From NCBI GenBank assembly GCA_013396655.1, contig WBMV01007501.1, positions 1,054,001 through 1,118,000 on the forward strand: a DNA stretch of 64,000 nt, in the 5' to 3' direction. This stretch comes from Campylorhamphus procurvoides (taxonomy: Eukaryota; Chordata; Aves; Passeriformes; Dendrocolaptidae). Of this stretch, positions 1 to 13,000 are shown in pieces. Numbering within the stretch: position 1 is the stretch's first letter; each line of letters starts with the position of its first letter. Below the pieces are notes generated by a model, which ran no database searches, was not told where the DNA came from, and saw only the letters and a list, made by a program, of their open reading frames with translations. A program made the translations under genes and the position numbers.

Positions 1-958
1 TGTATTTCTTAACATCTCAATGCAGTGCAGAAGATTTGGACAGCAAGTAAACAAAATACTTATATCACAATTTGGTGGACACCCATTTAAACACATCTTC
101 TGTGAGTTACACTCTAAGAGAGAAAATTATGGACAAAAACTACAACATGATCACAAACTAGAATTGTAAACAGAAGAATGATACACAGGGCACGATGAAT
201 TGAATAAAACATGAATACATAAAAAAGAAGTCATGAAAAGAGACACAAAAAATTGTCTTCACCATGGAAGTAGGCTAGAAATAAGGAAGAGAGCAAGAAG
301 AATTATAACAGAATGAATATCAGTTTAAGAAGATGTTGATTTCTTTTTTTTTAAGACAAGGATACCGGGGGACATACATTTTTGCTATGAAAAAAAGGAA
401 TGGGCTACTTGTCCCCATATATAAAGTGCATGCAAAAGGCTTTAAAATAAATACTAATCATAATTGCAAGAGCCAGTTGGGGACATTTTCTGAGCAATGA
501 AGTTGCAAGCACCTTAGCAGGAATTTTCCTGTTTAACACTAATTTCTGCATTGCTCTCCCTGAACAATTTCTTAATGTATTAGTTCTGTGCTCTGTAAGT
601 ACTTCCTATGCAGGCTACACTTCTGCATCCAGAATACCTGACAGAAATTTAATGATGATGTAGAAGAGCATCCCTTCTAAAACTTTCAGGTGCCAAAGCA
701 CACTACAACATTCAGGAATACATTCAATCTCAGGCTTTGGAACTTTTATCTCTCATAGTCTCCTTTCAAACAACAAAAAGTATTAACGGAGTTTCATTTG
801 TTGAGCTGGTTTTATTATTTTAACTTTTTTCCTTTTTCTTGCTTTCTTCTACACTTACTGTTTTGCTTATTTTGTTGATAAAACACAATATGCAAATTAA
901 AATTTGAGCTTTCTATATTCTTCCCATTTTCTAGAGAATTCTACAGTAAAATACTTAC
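1..958. other. TAF2 intron 8 (partial), nothing recognised
   Basis: AT-rich intronic sequence downstream of TAF2 exon 8. I looked for the next TAF2 exon and did not see it. No recognisable repeat. Confidence 0.7.
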
Positions 959-1072
959 CAGGACATTCTGGATATGAAACATCCAAAGAATTGCTGGGCC
1001 AGGGCTTGTGCTAAGCATCTCCTTGTCAGTGGAGTTTCATCTATAATCATTGCGCTGTGCAAGAGATTTGTG
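959..1072 (-). CDS. TAF2: TAF2 coding exon 8
   Basis: 114 nt; begins [20 protein letters not shown], runs through [10 protein letters not shown] where catalytic M1 enzymes carry HExxH, and ends in MS plus TG of a tryptophan codon. Acceptor GGGGCCCAG has little pyrimidine tract; donor GTAAGT is strong. Confidence 0.95.
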
Positions 1073-4000
1073 CTGGGCCCCCATAAAAATAAAATAACAC
1101 AACATAAGCACCAGCTCCAAAGAAACACAAGAGACCTTGATTTAAAAGCCAAAACAAATAAAATCATTCACTTGCTGTTTTTCCGGTGAGACAGTAACAC
1201 CTTGTATTTCAAAATCTTAAACCAGGCAGATCTCCTGCTATTATCATACATATACAACTCTCTGTGTAGAACCTAAGTAGTGTAACTGGTGAAAGTCTTG
1301 GATTCCTGATACCCTATTTCAGCTGAAGAGAAGTAAAACACAGTCAAACTTATGCACTTAATTGGAGAATAAATATTTCATGCATGACATTTCTCATTCA
1401 GAAGGAAAATCACTGCCAATTTTTTAAATACAAATCCAACATCTTTATAACAGATAAAAATGGAAATGGTGTTAAAAGCCTGTAATGTCAACAAAAACGA
1501 GCCTTTTCAAACTAGAGAGCCCAAAATTCTAGGTCTGTTGTATAATTTTCTCAGATACTAACCTGAAAATACTCATGGATGCATAAGCAGCTACTTCAAC
1601 ATATGCTTCATCTATAAAAACAGTCTTGAAACAGGAGTATGGATAACGACAGGTAAGAATCTCCTCATAAAACTCAAACACCTCATGAAGATATGATGTA
1701 GTATGTTTGAGCAATGGGAGAAGTTGTGGTAAGCAAAAGTGAGTCACCTACAAACAAATGAAAAATTTTTACAAGGTCTACCGAGTGTATTTCAATACAT
1801 AAATATCCAGCATATTACATAACAGGGAAAAAAATCCAACTCCAACTAAATTTGCACCATAAATTCAGACATAAACAGAATTATTCTCATACAAAGGCTT
1901 TATTTTGGAGATAAATTTAAATACAGGCATTACTAGACAGGCTTTATCATCTGTGCTAATGGAGGTCGATCTAGACATATCCACATTTGACCAATATATA
2001 CTGGTTGCAACATAAAAAGTCAGTAATTCTTTTAACAAAAAAAAAAAAAGGAAGGCTCTATGATGAAGATGATTACCTCATGCATGTATGGATCAACAAG
2101 GATTTCAAAAGGTCCTATTGCCAAGGAGATGTTAGAGGCTGCAGTTGGAATAGTCAGCATGTAATGAAAAGTCTTCTTTCTCATATCATGGGTGTAAACA
2201 GTCTCCACCAAATCTCCGTTTGAAACGGCCACCATTGCAGCATCTACAGTATACTCAAGTTTCCATGTACACAACTCAGAATATGAATCAACACAAGGAA
2301 ACCAAAATCTAGGAAAGTTAGGATTGGGGGAGAAATGGTTAATAATTATACTTAACAATTATACTCTTTTTTCATATGTGGTTTTTCTCTCAAGTTCCAA
2401 ATTGTATTTCTAAACACTTTTGAATATATGAATATTGACATACTGACTCCTACATTAACTTTATAAAGCTTTACAAGTCTTTTTGCTATTACCTCCTGCT
2501 GAGCTATGAAGACCAGACATCCTAATTACTAGTCATTAGATGCTACTTCATATCAGTAAGCTCCTTTCAAGGACAAATTAAGTTTTAGAATTTTTTCAAA
2601 CTTAAAAGAATTCAAAGAAAACATTTCTATTTCCTACATTTTGAGATTAAATAGGAAATATAGTCTAATGTTAAAACCAGGTTTTTTACCTTGTAGAATT
2701 TTGATAACCACATGAAAAGACATGAGCCCCTCTTTCTGCCATGTTGCCCTCCATGTTTGGTACCACAAAATGAAGGCCTCCTTTTGGCTGGTCCAGAGAA
2801 AAGTTTATATGCACCTTCAGGACTTTTAACTCTGTAGCACAAAGATGAAAATTGCAGTAAATATATACAACTTACATGAAAATTATTTCAGAATAATAAT
2901 TCAGTTTTAGATTCTTGGTCTTTCAAGATTAAGTGTTTAAGTCACTCTTATGGACTTCTGGGTCCACTTAAGAAGTACAGCTCAAAAGCTTAAAAAATGA
3001 GACCTACTAAGCATAACTTACAGGATACCAATTTATATGAATCTTTATTAATTACTAAAAACTGCAATTGGAGATAAATTTCAACTTCTGATCTCCCAAC
3101 AGTAAAGCATCTTTATACACTGACTGTACTCTAAGCACGATATCCTCTGTACCTTGCCGAAATAATTTTCTACAAAAACTGCATGTAGCAAGCACATTCT
3201 TAAAAGACATATTATTGTCATTTGCAGTTGCTTAAAACCTCTTGTTATAGTTAATGCTTTTCCTGTAACTTAAGTGTCTTTGCTTTGGTTCAGTTTCACA
3301 GAAATCTCACCTATGAATAGACTGGCAAGAAAAGAAAGTCAAACATGCACTGAAATTTATCCCTCAAGTCTCACCATATTTTCGCATTCAAACTTTGAAA
3401 AGTGAAATTGTACATGTTTGAATATTTTCCTTTCTAGGCTTGTGAGGAAGGCAGCAGGAACTTGTACAAAAATTAACATAAACTAAAATGTCTTTCCCGT
3501 TAAGGTGCATCTGACATCACTGTATCAGCCAGCTTCATGATCCAGTTGTTAAGATTCTCTCGCAGGTCTCATAAATTCATGGGAAAAACTGATTAAACCA
3601 TGTAGGAAATTCATACAAGAAACTAATAAGATAGATACGTCAGAAAATAATCAACACTGGAAAGCAACTTATTAAAACAGTTATTTACTCCAGGATTTAG
3701 CATGCCAGTTTATGAAGGAGTCTACTTTCACTACCAAATTCATTTTAAAATGACCATTCTTCCAAGTGAGATGGGATAAAATTAATATAGCTTTGTATAA
3801 AGACTGATATAGCTATATCCTTGTAAATGATTTTCTTTTTTGGATTATATACACTGAAGTAGCTTCAAAGTTACAAATTAGCATCCAATAGGCTCCAATA
3901 TTCCCACTTCCTCACGTATTCTTTCTGCGGTCATGAGCACCCAGAGTATGGTTGTAAAGAGTGTTAAGAAACGTTGCAACCATTTCTCCATATTACCAAG

Positions 4001-7000
4001 AAGTGTGAAGGGTTTTTTTTCAGACTTGAAGTGGAAAGATACAGGAGATGAAAAAGAAAACAGTAACCGCAATGTCATAAAATAATTTAACACTATTTCT
4101 ATTTATTTAAATCTACTACCTTCCTATGCAAACTTGTAGCTAACAACTCTATGGCATCTTAAATTGAGCTTTCAGTATGGTCTCCTTACCATCAACATGT
4201 TTCCACAGCTCCGAGGGTACCTTAATGCAGAGTTCTCCATTTCCAGCATCTGGGTCCACAGCACTGACTGCAGCAGCATAGGCATTGGAAAAATAGTTGA
4301 GATTCCTCCTGTCAGAAATACCCAGTTAATTCTTAAACTGCTTTTGTGCTGAGCCACAAAAAACAACTTTGGCAGTTATACAATTTCTATACTGAATTTC
4401 AGGGTGCATGTTCAACCTCATGTTTTGCTTTGTTTTTAAAGGAGTAGAAGAGAAAAGGAGTAAATCTTAAGATTTCAACAACCAGAACTTAAAATGTGAC
4501 CCTTGCAGAAGTGATTTATGATTAAAAAGACTTAAGTAGCAATAACCTCCAATAAATTAAGGGCAAAATGCTCAGTGTCCTTGCCTTGTCAATAAGAGTA
4601 GTATTTACATTTATTGGCCTAGAAATTAAAAGTTCTGCTTTTTTAATTTTGGTTTAAGTTTGTATCTTTTTTCCTAAAGATCTGTCTTGAACAGTTGCTT
4701 CCTCATACATTGCTGTTTTGCTCTTATGTTGCTACTCTAAATGTAGTAAGATTTTACCTTGGCAATGGTATTTTTCCTCCCTTAGCTAGATGAATAGGAG
4801 TAAGGGTTTTTTATGCACTTGTAAATATCACATAAAATATTGCATGTTAGAGTTTTGGTCTTAACACAAACAGAGAAATATGTGTTACACTTTTTAGTTC
4901 CTAGAAATATTTTTCTTTTTTAAAGTAAGACAAAAGCGTTTGGAAAATTTGTTTAAGATGCAGACACAAATTTCTGGAATCAGGTTTGAGCTACTATGCA
5001 TCAGCTAATTACCTGTTCATTTAATTTCAAAGTCATACCATTACTTCTATTATGACCTAGATTAACTGTTTTCTACTGAAATGAGCACATGTCTGCTATT
5101 AAAATGCTTAAGAGCAGGATGGTATCTTATTATTTACCGTGGTTATGTTTAGATACTGGAGGATGACTAGTCAAGTTAAAAAATAACCCAGCTTTTACAG
5201 CTTTATGCGACAGCTTTTATACTTTTTTCAAAATGGATTTTTAAACTATGTAAAGCCTGGGAGCAACATCTTTCTTAGTTCTGAACTCCAGTACACAAAG
5301 TTCTTCAAAAGCTTGCACAACTCTATACATGAAGGGAAATTGAATTACTTATCATCTTTTCCCAAGAATTTAGGTACCACTGATGGATCCAAACACTGGA
5401 GGCAGGGACACAATCAAGCAAAAAGTGACTGTAGAATCAGAACCACAGAATAGTTTGGGTTGGAAGGGACGTTTAGTCCAATCCCCCTGAAATGGATAGG
5501 GACATCTTGCACTAGATGAGGTCGCTCAGAACCCTGTTCAACCAGATCTTGAATGTTTCCAGGCATGGGGCATCAACCACCTCACTGGGAAACTCATTCC
5601 AGGGTTCCACTGCCCTCACAGTAAAATAGTTCTTCCTCACATCTAGTCTAAATCTACCCTTTTAGTTTAAAATCATTACCATTTGTCCTATGGCAACAGG
5701 ACCTATTCCTTCTTACAAGTCTCCTTTAAGTATTAAAGATTGCAGTAAGATCTTCCCAGAGCCCTGTCTTCTCCAGGTTGAACAACCCCCAACTCTCTCT
5801 GCCTTTCACCACAGATGGGTACTCCACTCCTCTGATAATCTCCACAGCTCTCCTCTGGATCTGCTCCAGGAGGTCCATGTCCTTCCTGTGCTGAGGACTC
5901 CAGAGCTGGATGCAGCACTCCAGGTGGGGTCTCACCAGTGTGGAGGAAAGGAGCAGAATTCCTTCCCTCGACCTGCTGTCCACATGTCAGTGAGACAGCC
6001 CAGGATATCATCAGCTTTTTGGGCTGTGAGTGCACGCTGCTGGCTCATGTTGAGCCTCTCATCCACCAGCACCCCCAAGGCTTTCTCCACAGGGCTGCTT
6101 GCAAGACCTTCATTGCCCAGTCTGTACTGATACTGGGAGTTGCCCTGACCCAGGTGCAGGATTACTATACCACTATGGAGTAAATTAACTTTTGGCTGGG
6201 GACTCCGCCTTCCATGGAATCTGAAGTCCACACAAAGCAGACATGATCTCATTTCAGGATTTTGCTTTCATCTAACCATTCTTCATTCAGCACCCACAGA
6301 GAAAATAACTCAAATTACAGTACCTTAGTTGGAAGAATGAAGTGTAATTAACCTTGTCAACCTCATTCTGTAAGTCTAGGTAGGTCAAACACCATGCTTA
6401 ATATCCGTAGTCTTCCACATATAAAAAACCTTTGCTAAAATACTGAAATATATTGAGAACATATTTTCATGTAGTTCTTCATCTTTGGCAATAATAGTGC
6501 ACAAATTCCCTGGCACTACTACCAGGACCAAGAATGTTCAAGAGCAGTAAACTTGTCTACTTTGCTTGGAAGCTTCTGATGATCTGATGTGAATAGTAAA
6601 TGGGACCATTTGACCACAGAAACACCCAAATCTCAAGTTTTAATACTTTTTTTTCCTTTTTCACAGCTGAAGTGTACCTAAAGATAGGATCTAACATCAA
6701 CAAGTTTTAAAAGCAAAAGGTTGAATTTGTGCACTGGAATATACTATAACTTCAGCTATGGCTCCAGAACAATCCAAACCCGCCTAAACTCCAGCTGATG
6801 TACTGTCTCCTAGTCTCAGTCACGCATTCCTACTCCCTCAGTCACTGAGAAGACTACTGTTCATTTGACCCTGCAGGGATGCAGCTGAAAGTGCCAAATG
6901 GAATAAAAAAGTCCCTTTTTTTTTCCCCCAGACAGCTTTCAGTTGGTTTACCTCCCTGATCTGTCATACGGTCAAAAATCTACCCTAGCCAATGTTGCTT

Positions 7001-10000
7001 TAACCTATCTTCAAATAGCTTCTTAGAAAGGCACACAAATACCATTGAAAAGACTCTATTTAAAAAAAGGCTGCATGACTAAGAACTATCTTAGTAATTA
7101 AGAAAACTAGCAACAGCAAACAACAGTAATATTCTGGCAGATTGCAAAGTCTGAAAGTTTTTAATTTTAATCTAAATTGGTTCTGAAAATTAACTATTTT
7201 TGATAGGGGATTCCTTTCCAACACATCAGTGGGAATTTGTTCCAATATGGAGGATTGTCATGAGCTTGTGGCTACACTTTAAATATCAGCAAGCTCACAG
7301 ACAGGAAGAGGGTATGATTTTACACCAGAAAAGGTAGACTTCACAGAGCTTAACATTTTATGGAAAACAATCTATTCTGATATTTCTATTTTTGTGAAAT
7401 GTTCCAATTCAAATGAGTGAATCATTGTAAAAGCAATCCATTAAAGGCTTAGTATCACAGATTAATTTTTTGTAGGTTGAACTACTCTCCATAAACTGGA
7501 TATGGACATTTTAACAAAAACAGAGCACATGCCAAAAGTGACAGCCCCAGGAAGAATGACAAATTTACTGAATGCTAAGTACAGATTGACAATGAAAAAC
7601 AAATACGCAATGGTTTTTTCCTGGTAGAGATACATTTTATAATTAGAATTCACCCAAAACACTATTAATTACAGCCCCAGTACATGCAGCTTGACTGACT
7701 GCAAAGAAGTGATCCTGCAGAGGCTCATTTTTTTAAAGCTACTAATTGATTCCAAATAACTCCATGTCAACTTTCCACAGCATTTCTCACTTCTAGTTGC
7801 ACCAGTGCTACAAATATAAGTGCTAAACATACAGTCTATAAGCCACTGTCTTCTTACATTACTTAATATCAACTTGGCAAAATAGGTTCTTTGAGCTACT
7901 TGTAATTCATTACTCTTCATTACCTGTAACTCAATTACCATTCTACTTTGCTTCCCAGATAGAATTAGCACTTGATATTGGAGCATATATGACATAGCAT
8001 ATAATATTTATAGATATTTTAGATATATAGTATGTACACATGATTTGAATGTCTGCCACACTGAAAAACCTATTTTTCATTCCTGCCCAAGCTTAAAAGC
8101 TTTGTCCTCTCATTTCTCAACAGTTCTCTACATCTTTGTGTCATGGTTTGGGAACAGGATCCCCCAATTCAGTGTTCCCACTGAAACACTCCAAGCTACA
8201 GACCACTCAATCATTCCCCCCTTCTTCTGCCCCTTCCCCTGTGGTGGGCTAGAGAGGAGAACTGGAAGCACAAAAGGTAAAAGACCCAGGTTGCGAAAAG
8301 AACAACTTAGTGGAAACAGCAATGCAGTAAGACAGGGAACAGTAACAGCAAAAATAAAAACAGGGCATACAGGAAAAGAGGTGAACAATTCACACACTAA
8401 TGCTCACCTGTGGAAAACCTCTGAAAACACCCAACTTCTCCCTCTGCCACTTTACCCAACGGGAGCGAGCCCTTTCCCTGTCCCTGGAAAATTACTGAGG
8501 TGGTACAAAATAACCTCCAGGCCCTAGCCATATCCCCTCCCAGCTAGTGCAAAAGTTAACCATGTCCTGGCCAGAACCAGGACATGATCCACCCCTTATT
8601 CTATACCATCAATGTCATGCCCAAATCCTAGATCTTCCCACTAGATATGTGTATATGTGTATACATATATATACACACACACGCACATATATACAAGCAC
8701 AGGTATAATTTCTATAGTCAATGGCCATGCCTCCAAGATGTCTGTTGAGTTCATTTAGTCCATGACTGTGGGTTTTACCTGTCCTAGGTGTCTTCCATGG
8801 TAGGAGGGCTGGTGTGCTGTTGGCTGTTTGCAAGGTGCATGAGAGGCTCACAGCCAGTCAATCTGGAGTAGATATTCATTGTCCATGGTAGTTATAGCAT
8901 ATAACAACCAGTGTCATTGAACAACCAATATAAAATTCAACATTACGGACTGTAGCCCAACTCTTGGGTACATGTGCCCATGATGTACTTTTACAGCCAA
9001 CTTCTCTGCCTGGGCAGCAATGTCTTGCCACAACTCAGGAGCCTAGATGAGTTTCCCTCTGTACTGCCAACTGGCCTTTTTCCAGCAGTCCAGCCACTCC
9101 CACAGAGCATTTGCTACCACCCAGCAGTCACTGTAGGGGTAGAGCACTGGCCATTTCTCTTCTTCAGCAATATCTAAGGCCAGCTGGATGGCTTTCAGCT
9201 CTGCAACCTGACTTGATCCACCCTGCCTCTCAATAGCTTCTGCAACTCACCACATAGGACCACATAAGAAACATGAGGAAAGAGAGCATGTCAATTTTTC
9301 ATTTTTTGGTAGCTGATTATATGGTAAGGCCTCCTCAGCATGTGTCCTTCCTCCTGTGATGGTAGTCTGAAATTTTCACCTTTGGATCAGTTAGTGGTGA
9401 CTTCCATGATCCCTGTGCAATTGGGGTTTCCTATTTGAGCTCACTATGTGACCAGAGCAATTTACTTCACGTAGCATCAGTGGCATGATGTGTGGAACGG
9501 ACTTTGCCTTTGAACATCCAGCCCAGCACTGCCAGGTCCAAGTGCCAGGAGCTCTGCTTCAGTGCCAATCACTTCTGAAGCAGCTTGAACCCCTTCAGAA
9601 GCTGCCAGTACCTCTTTTTAAGTTGGTGTGTAATGGGCCTCAGATCCTTTGTATCCCCAACTCCAGAACCACAGGGGTTGTCCTCAAGTCTCCCTGGGTA
9701 CTTTTGCTGGACACTTCAGGAAGGAGTGTGTATTCTTTACATCCTGTCCTACTCTGATTGGCCCAAGGGCTACTGCATGAACAACATCCTGTTTGTTCAA
9801 AAGCTTGTTGTTGCTCAGGGTCCTACTTAAAATTGTTCTTCTTCTGGGCCACTTGATAGAGAGAGTTTACAATCTCACTGTAATCTGGAATATGCATTCT
9901 CCAAAAAACCACTGTGCTTAGGAAGCCTGTGTTTCCTTCTTACAGGTTCGTGGGGACCTAGATGCTGTTTTGTTAATCATGTCCATTAGAATCTGACAAT

Positions 10001-13000
10001 ATTCATTTTGTCATTTTATCCTTAAAAACTGAATTTACTGGGTAGGTCCCTTGACCTTACTTTGTTTTATGGCGAAACCAGCTTTCAGGAGGATCTTGAT
10101 TCTCTTCTCCCCTTTCTCAAAAACTTCCTTTGCTGTGTTGCTCCATACGAGGATGTCAGCAACGTACTGCAAGTGTTCTGGAGCCTCATCCTGGATCAGC
10201 CCGTGGGAAATAGTGGGACTGTGTTTCTACCCCTGGGGCAGTTCATTCCAGGTGTACTACACTCTCCTCCAGGTAAAGGCAAACTGTGGCCTGTGCTCTA
10301 CTGCTACAGGAATGGAGAAGAACACACTGGCAATATCGATGGCGACTGTCTTGGACTCCAGTTTGTACTGAAGTTCGACATGACAAGCACAGCCGCAGTC
10401 AGTCACTTCCTGAGGTGTGACAGCACCCCCTGCTGTCTGTAAATACAACTGCACCAAAGGGTAAAAACAGGCCTTAATTGTTTGAAAGATTTGGTTACAG
10501 TGTTGTTTGTTCTGTTCTGGTTTTGATATGTGTGTGTGTGTGTGTATATACATATCTGTATGTTTATTAGTAAAGACCTGTTATTTCCCTTTTCTACATT
10601 TTGTGCCTGAAGGCTCTTAATTTCAAAGTAATAAAAATAACTTGTAGGAAGGAGTTTTCTTCCTTTCTACCTCAGGAAGGCTCTCGACCCCCTTAGCAGA
10701 TATTTTTGTCTTGTTAAACCTAGACACAACTAAATCCTTATCCTCTTGTGAGTCTGATATGTCAGGCCATCAGATCATCACAGTCCAGTAATCCAACTGT
10801 CCCTTTCCTTCATCTGGCTGGAGGCAGGACCCCTTTAGTCTTAGTCATAGTATTCGCTGCTCAGTTCTTTTAAGTATGAACTGGAAGTCCCTTAAATAGG
10901 ATAAGAAGTAACATCAGCCCCTCTATTCTGAAGACTTGCCCACTGGAAACTGGACAGGCATTTACCCTTGAAGTATTTCTTGCAGTGGTTGTTCCTCCTC
11001 TCAACTCATGTATTCATGCTGCTAGGGCAGGGGTGGGTTTTTCATTCCACTTCCTCATGTCCTCTCCGTGGTCATGCAGGTGAAACCACAGGTTACCCTG
11101 TGATGCGTACCCTCTCTCTCAAGCAGGGTACACTTACACCCAATAGCAAAGACCCTGATCCATTACTGGCAGGGCATAGGACCTTTCCTCTCTAACCTGC
11201 CTGAGACTTTTGAGTCTGTCCGCAGCCTTGGACAGTCTTTTCACAGCCAAGGTGTAGGTTGGTAGGGAGGAAAAAAGATGATCTTCATATTGTTGTAGTT
11301 GCGTAGTCACCTGAAGCACCATTTGTTCTTCTTTCGATTACATCAATGCCAACGAGTTAGCCTACAATGATGGCGCATGACAATGGGGTGCTCCATACAA
11401 ACTTCTGCCACATGGATTGTGTACACTGGACCTTATCTGGACCTACAGTGCACTGCTTGTTACTTGAATCCTTATAGATGACCTCCAACACAGCTGATTC
11501 TCTCACGTACTGGAGACCTTTCTCCATGGTGTTCTACCTGCCTGGGTGCACCACATCATCCTTGAGAGAATGCCCTTCCCTCGCGCTTGACAGGAGTCAT
11601 CTCTAGAGTCCAAGCGTTTCTGTCCCCTTCCAATCTCCTTGTCAACGTCCACATTCCAGAACAGGGATCTCAGCTGCTTGGCTTCACTACCATCTAGTTT
11701 CATAACATGGGCCGTGATATCTCAGCATTGGAGCAGCCAGGTCACCAAATCTTTTCACATGGCTCACAGCTCACCCAGGGAAAGGGAACAGGTGATTTAT
11801 CTCTGGCCCTGCCTCCTCCTCCTATTCTGAGGGCCCTAAATCCTCTTCATCCCTCACTAAGCAAACTGATTTCGTCTTGGATTTCTTTATAGAGGCAACT
11901 GCTATGGGTATGGGTTGTTCCTCTGGCTCAGCTGTAGTTTGAGGGGCCACAGTGCCTGTTGGCCTGTTTTCCTTAATATCCGAAGGAAATTCAAAATACT
12001 CAAAAGCTGTTGCAACAGGCCTGAAGGAGAGAAAGGAGGTGAAAAGCTGGGCAAAAATCATCCTCCCCTGTTCTCCCAATAGACTGGTTACAGTTATTAA
12101 TGGGCTCCCAAAGGTAGCACCTGAGGTAAGGATAGGAGAGCAACACTGAAGACACATCCCAAATTACCCTCATTGCCCTTGATGTCATCATGTTCTAAAC
12201 TGACATCACAGAGTACATCAACAGAGCAATCCTGATTCCTCTCCCTGCCCTGAAAAAGAGCACCACGATGGGCACATAATGCGTATATAGAAACATATAC
12301 AGGGTTAAGTACCACACCCACATGAACAGACCAAGCAACACTGTCATCTCTGGCTCTGTACTTAATACAATAAATTATTAGATAAATTTGTTTCCAACCC
12401 ACTCTACACAGATCTGTTGTCATCTCAACCTAATGTGCCCCACATTAGGCACCAAATAAGGCTGTTGTAGTTTAGGAACCAGGTTTCCCCAGTTTAGTGT
12501 TCCACTGAAATACGCCAAACCATGTGCCACTCAATCACTCTGTCCTCCCACTGTGGCTTGCTGGAGAGGAGAATTAGAGGTACAAAAGGTAAAGGTTGAG
12601 ATAAGGATTATTTACTGGAAACCGCAGTGAGATAAGAAAACAAACAATAACAGCAATTATACTAAGGAGAGAGGGTACAAGAGAAAGGCAAACGACTCAC
12701 ACAAACACCCCAACAACAGACAGCACCCAACCACTGCCCCCACCACACTGCACCGATCAGGCAGGGAGCCCTTCCCTCACCCCCAGAAAATGATGTGAGG
12801 TGGAATATAATAACCTTCTGGCTACTGCAAAAATTAACCCTGTCCTGGCTGAAACCGGTACACTTTGCTTATTTCTAAGGAAATCTACCATGACTTTACA
12901 ATTAGACAAGCATCATATCACTGGAAATGAAGGCTACTTACTACAGTAAAGTGACACAGGCTCAGTCCACCAGAAATTCTTCTGTTTTGTGCAAAGACTA

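Larger units (their letters stand above)
1073..4189. other. TAF2 introns 4-7
   Basis: Introns of 490, 329, 381 and 1358 bases separate exons 4 to 8 (1073-1562, 1748-2076, 2309-2689, 2832-4189). All have GT-AG ends and AT-rich content. I see no recognisable repeats or RNA genes in them. Confidence 0.8.
8139..12862 (-). mobile_element. Endogenous retrovirus with both LTRs, degenerate
   Basis: A minus-strand provirus: 5' LTR 12463-12862 and 3' LTR 8139-8584, both with TG...CA ends. It is flanked by the 5-bp duplication CTTTG (8134-8138 and 12863-12867). A degenerate lysine-tRNA-type primer site follows the 5' LTR, and a purine-rich tract precedes the 3' LTR. Inside are reverse-transcriptase remnants (about 10553-10050, with Y-V-A-D at 10155-10166 in place of the usual Y-x-D-D) and an RNase H-like remnant near 9000-9240. 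The 4.7 kb length and the short distance from RNase H to the 3' LTR indicate that integrase and env are largely missing. Many stops and frameshifts; not functional. Primer-site type suggests a class II (ERVK-like) element, but a 5-bp duplication is less typical of that class. Confidence 0.88.
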
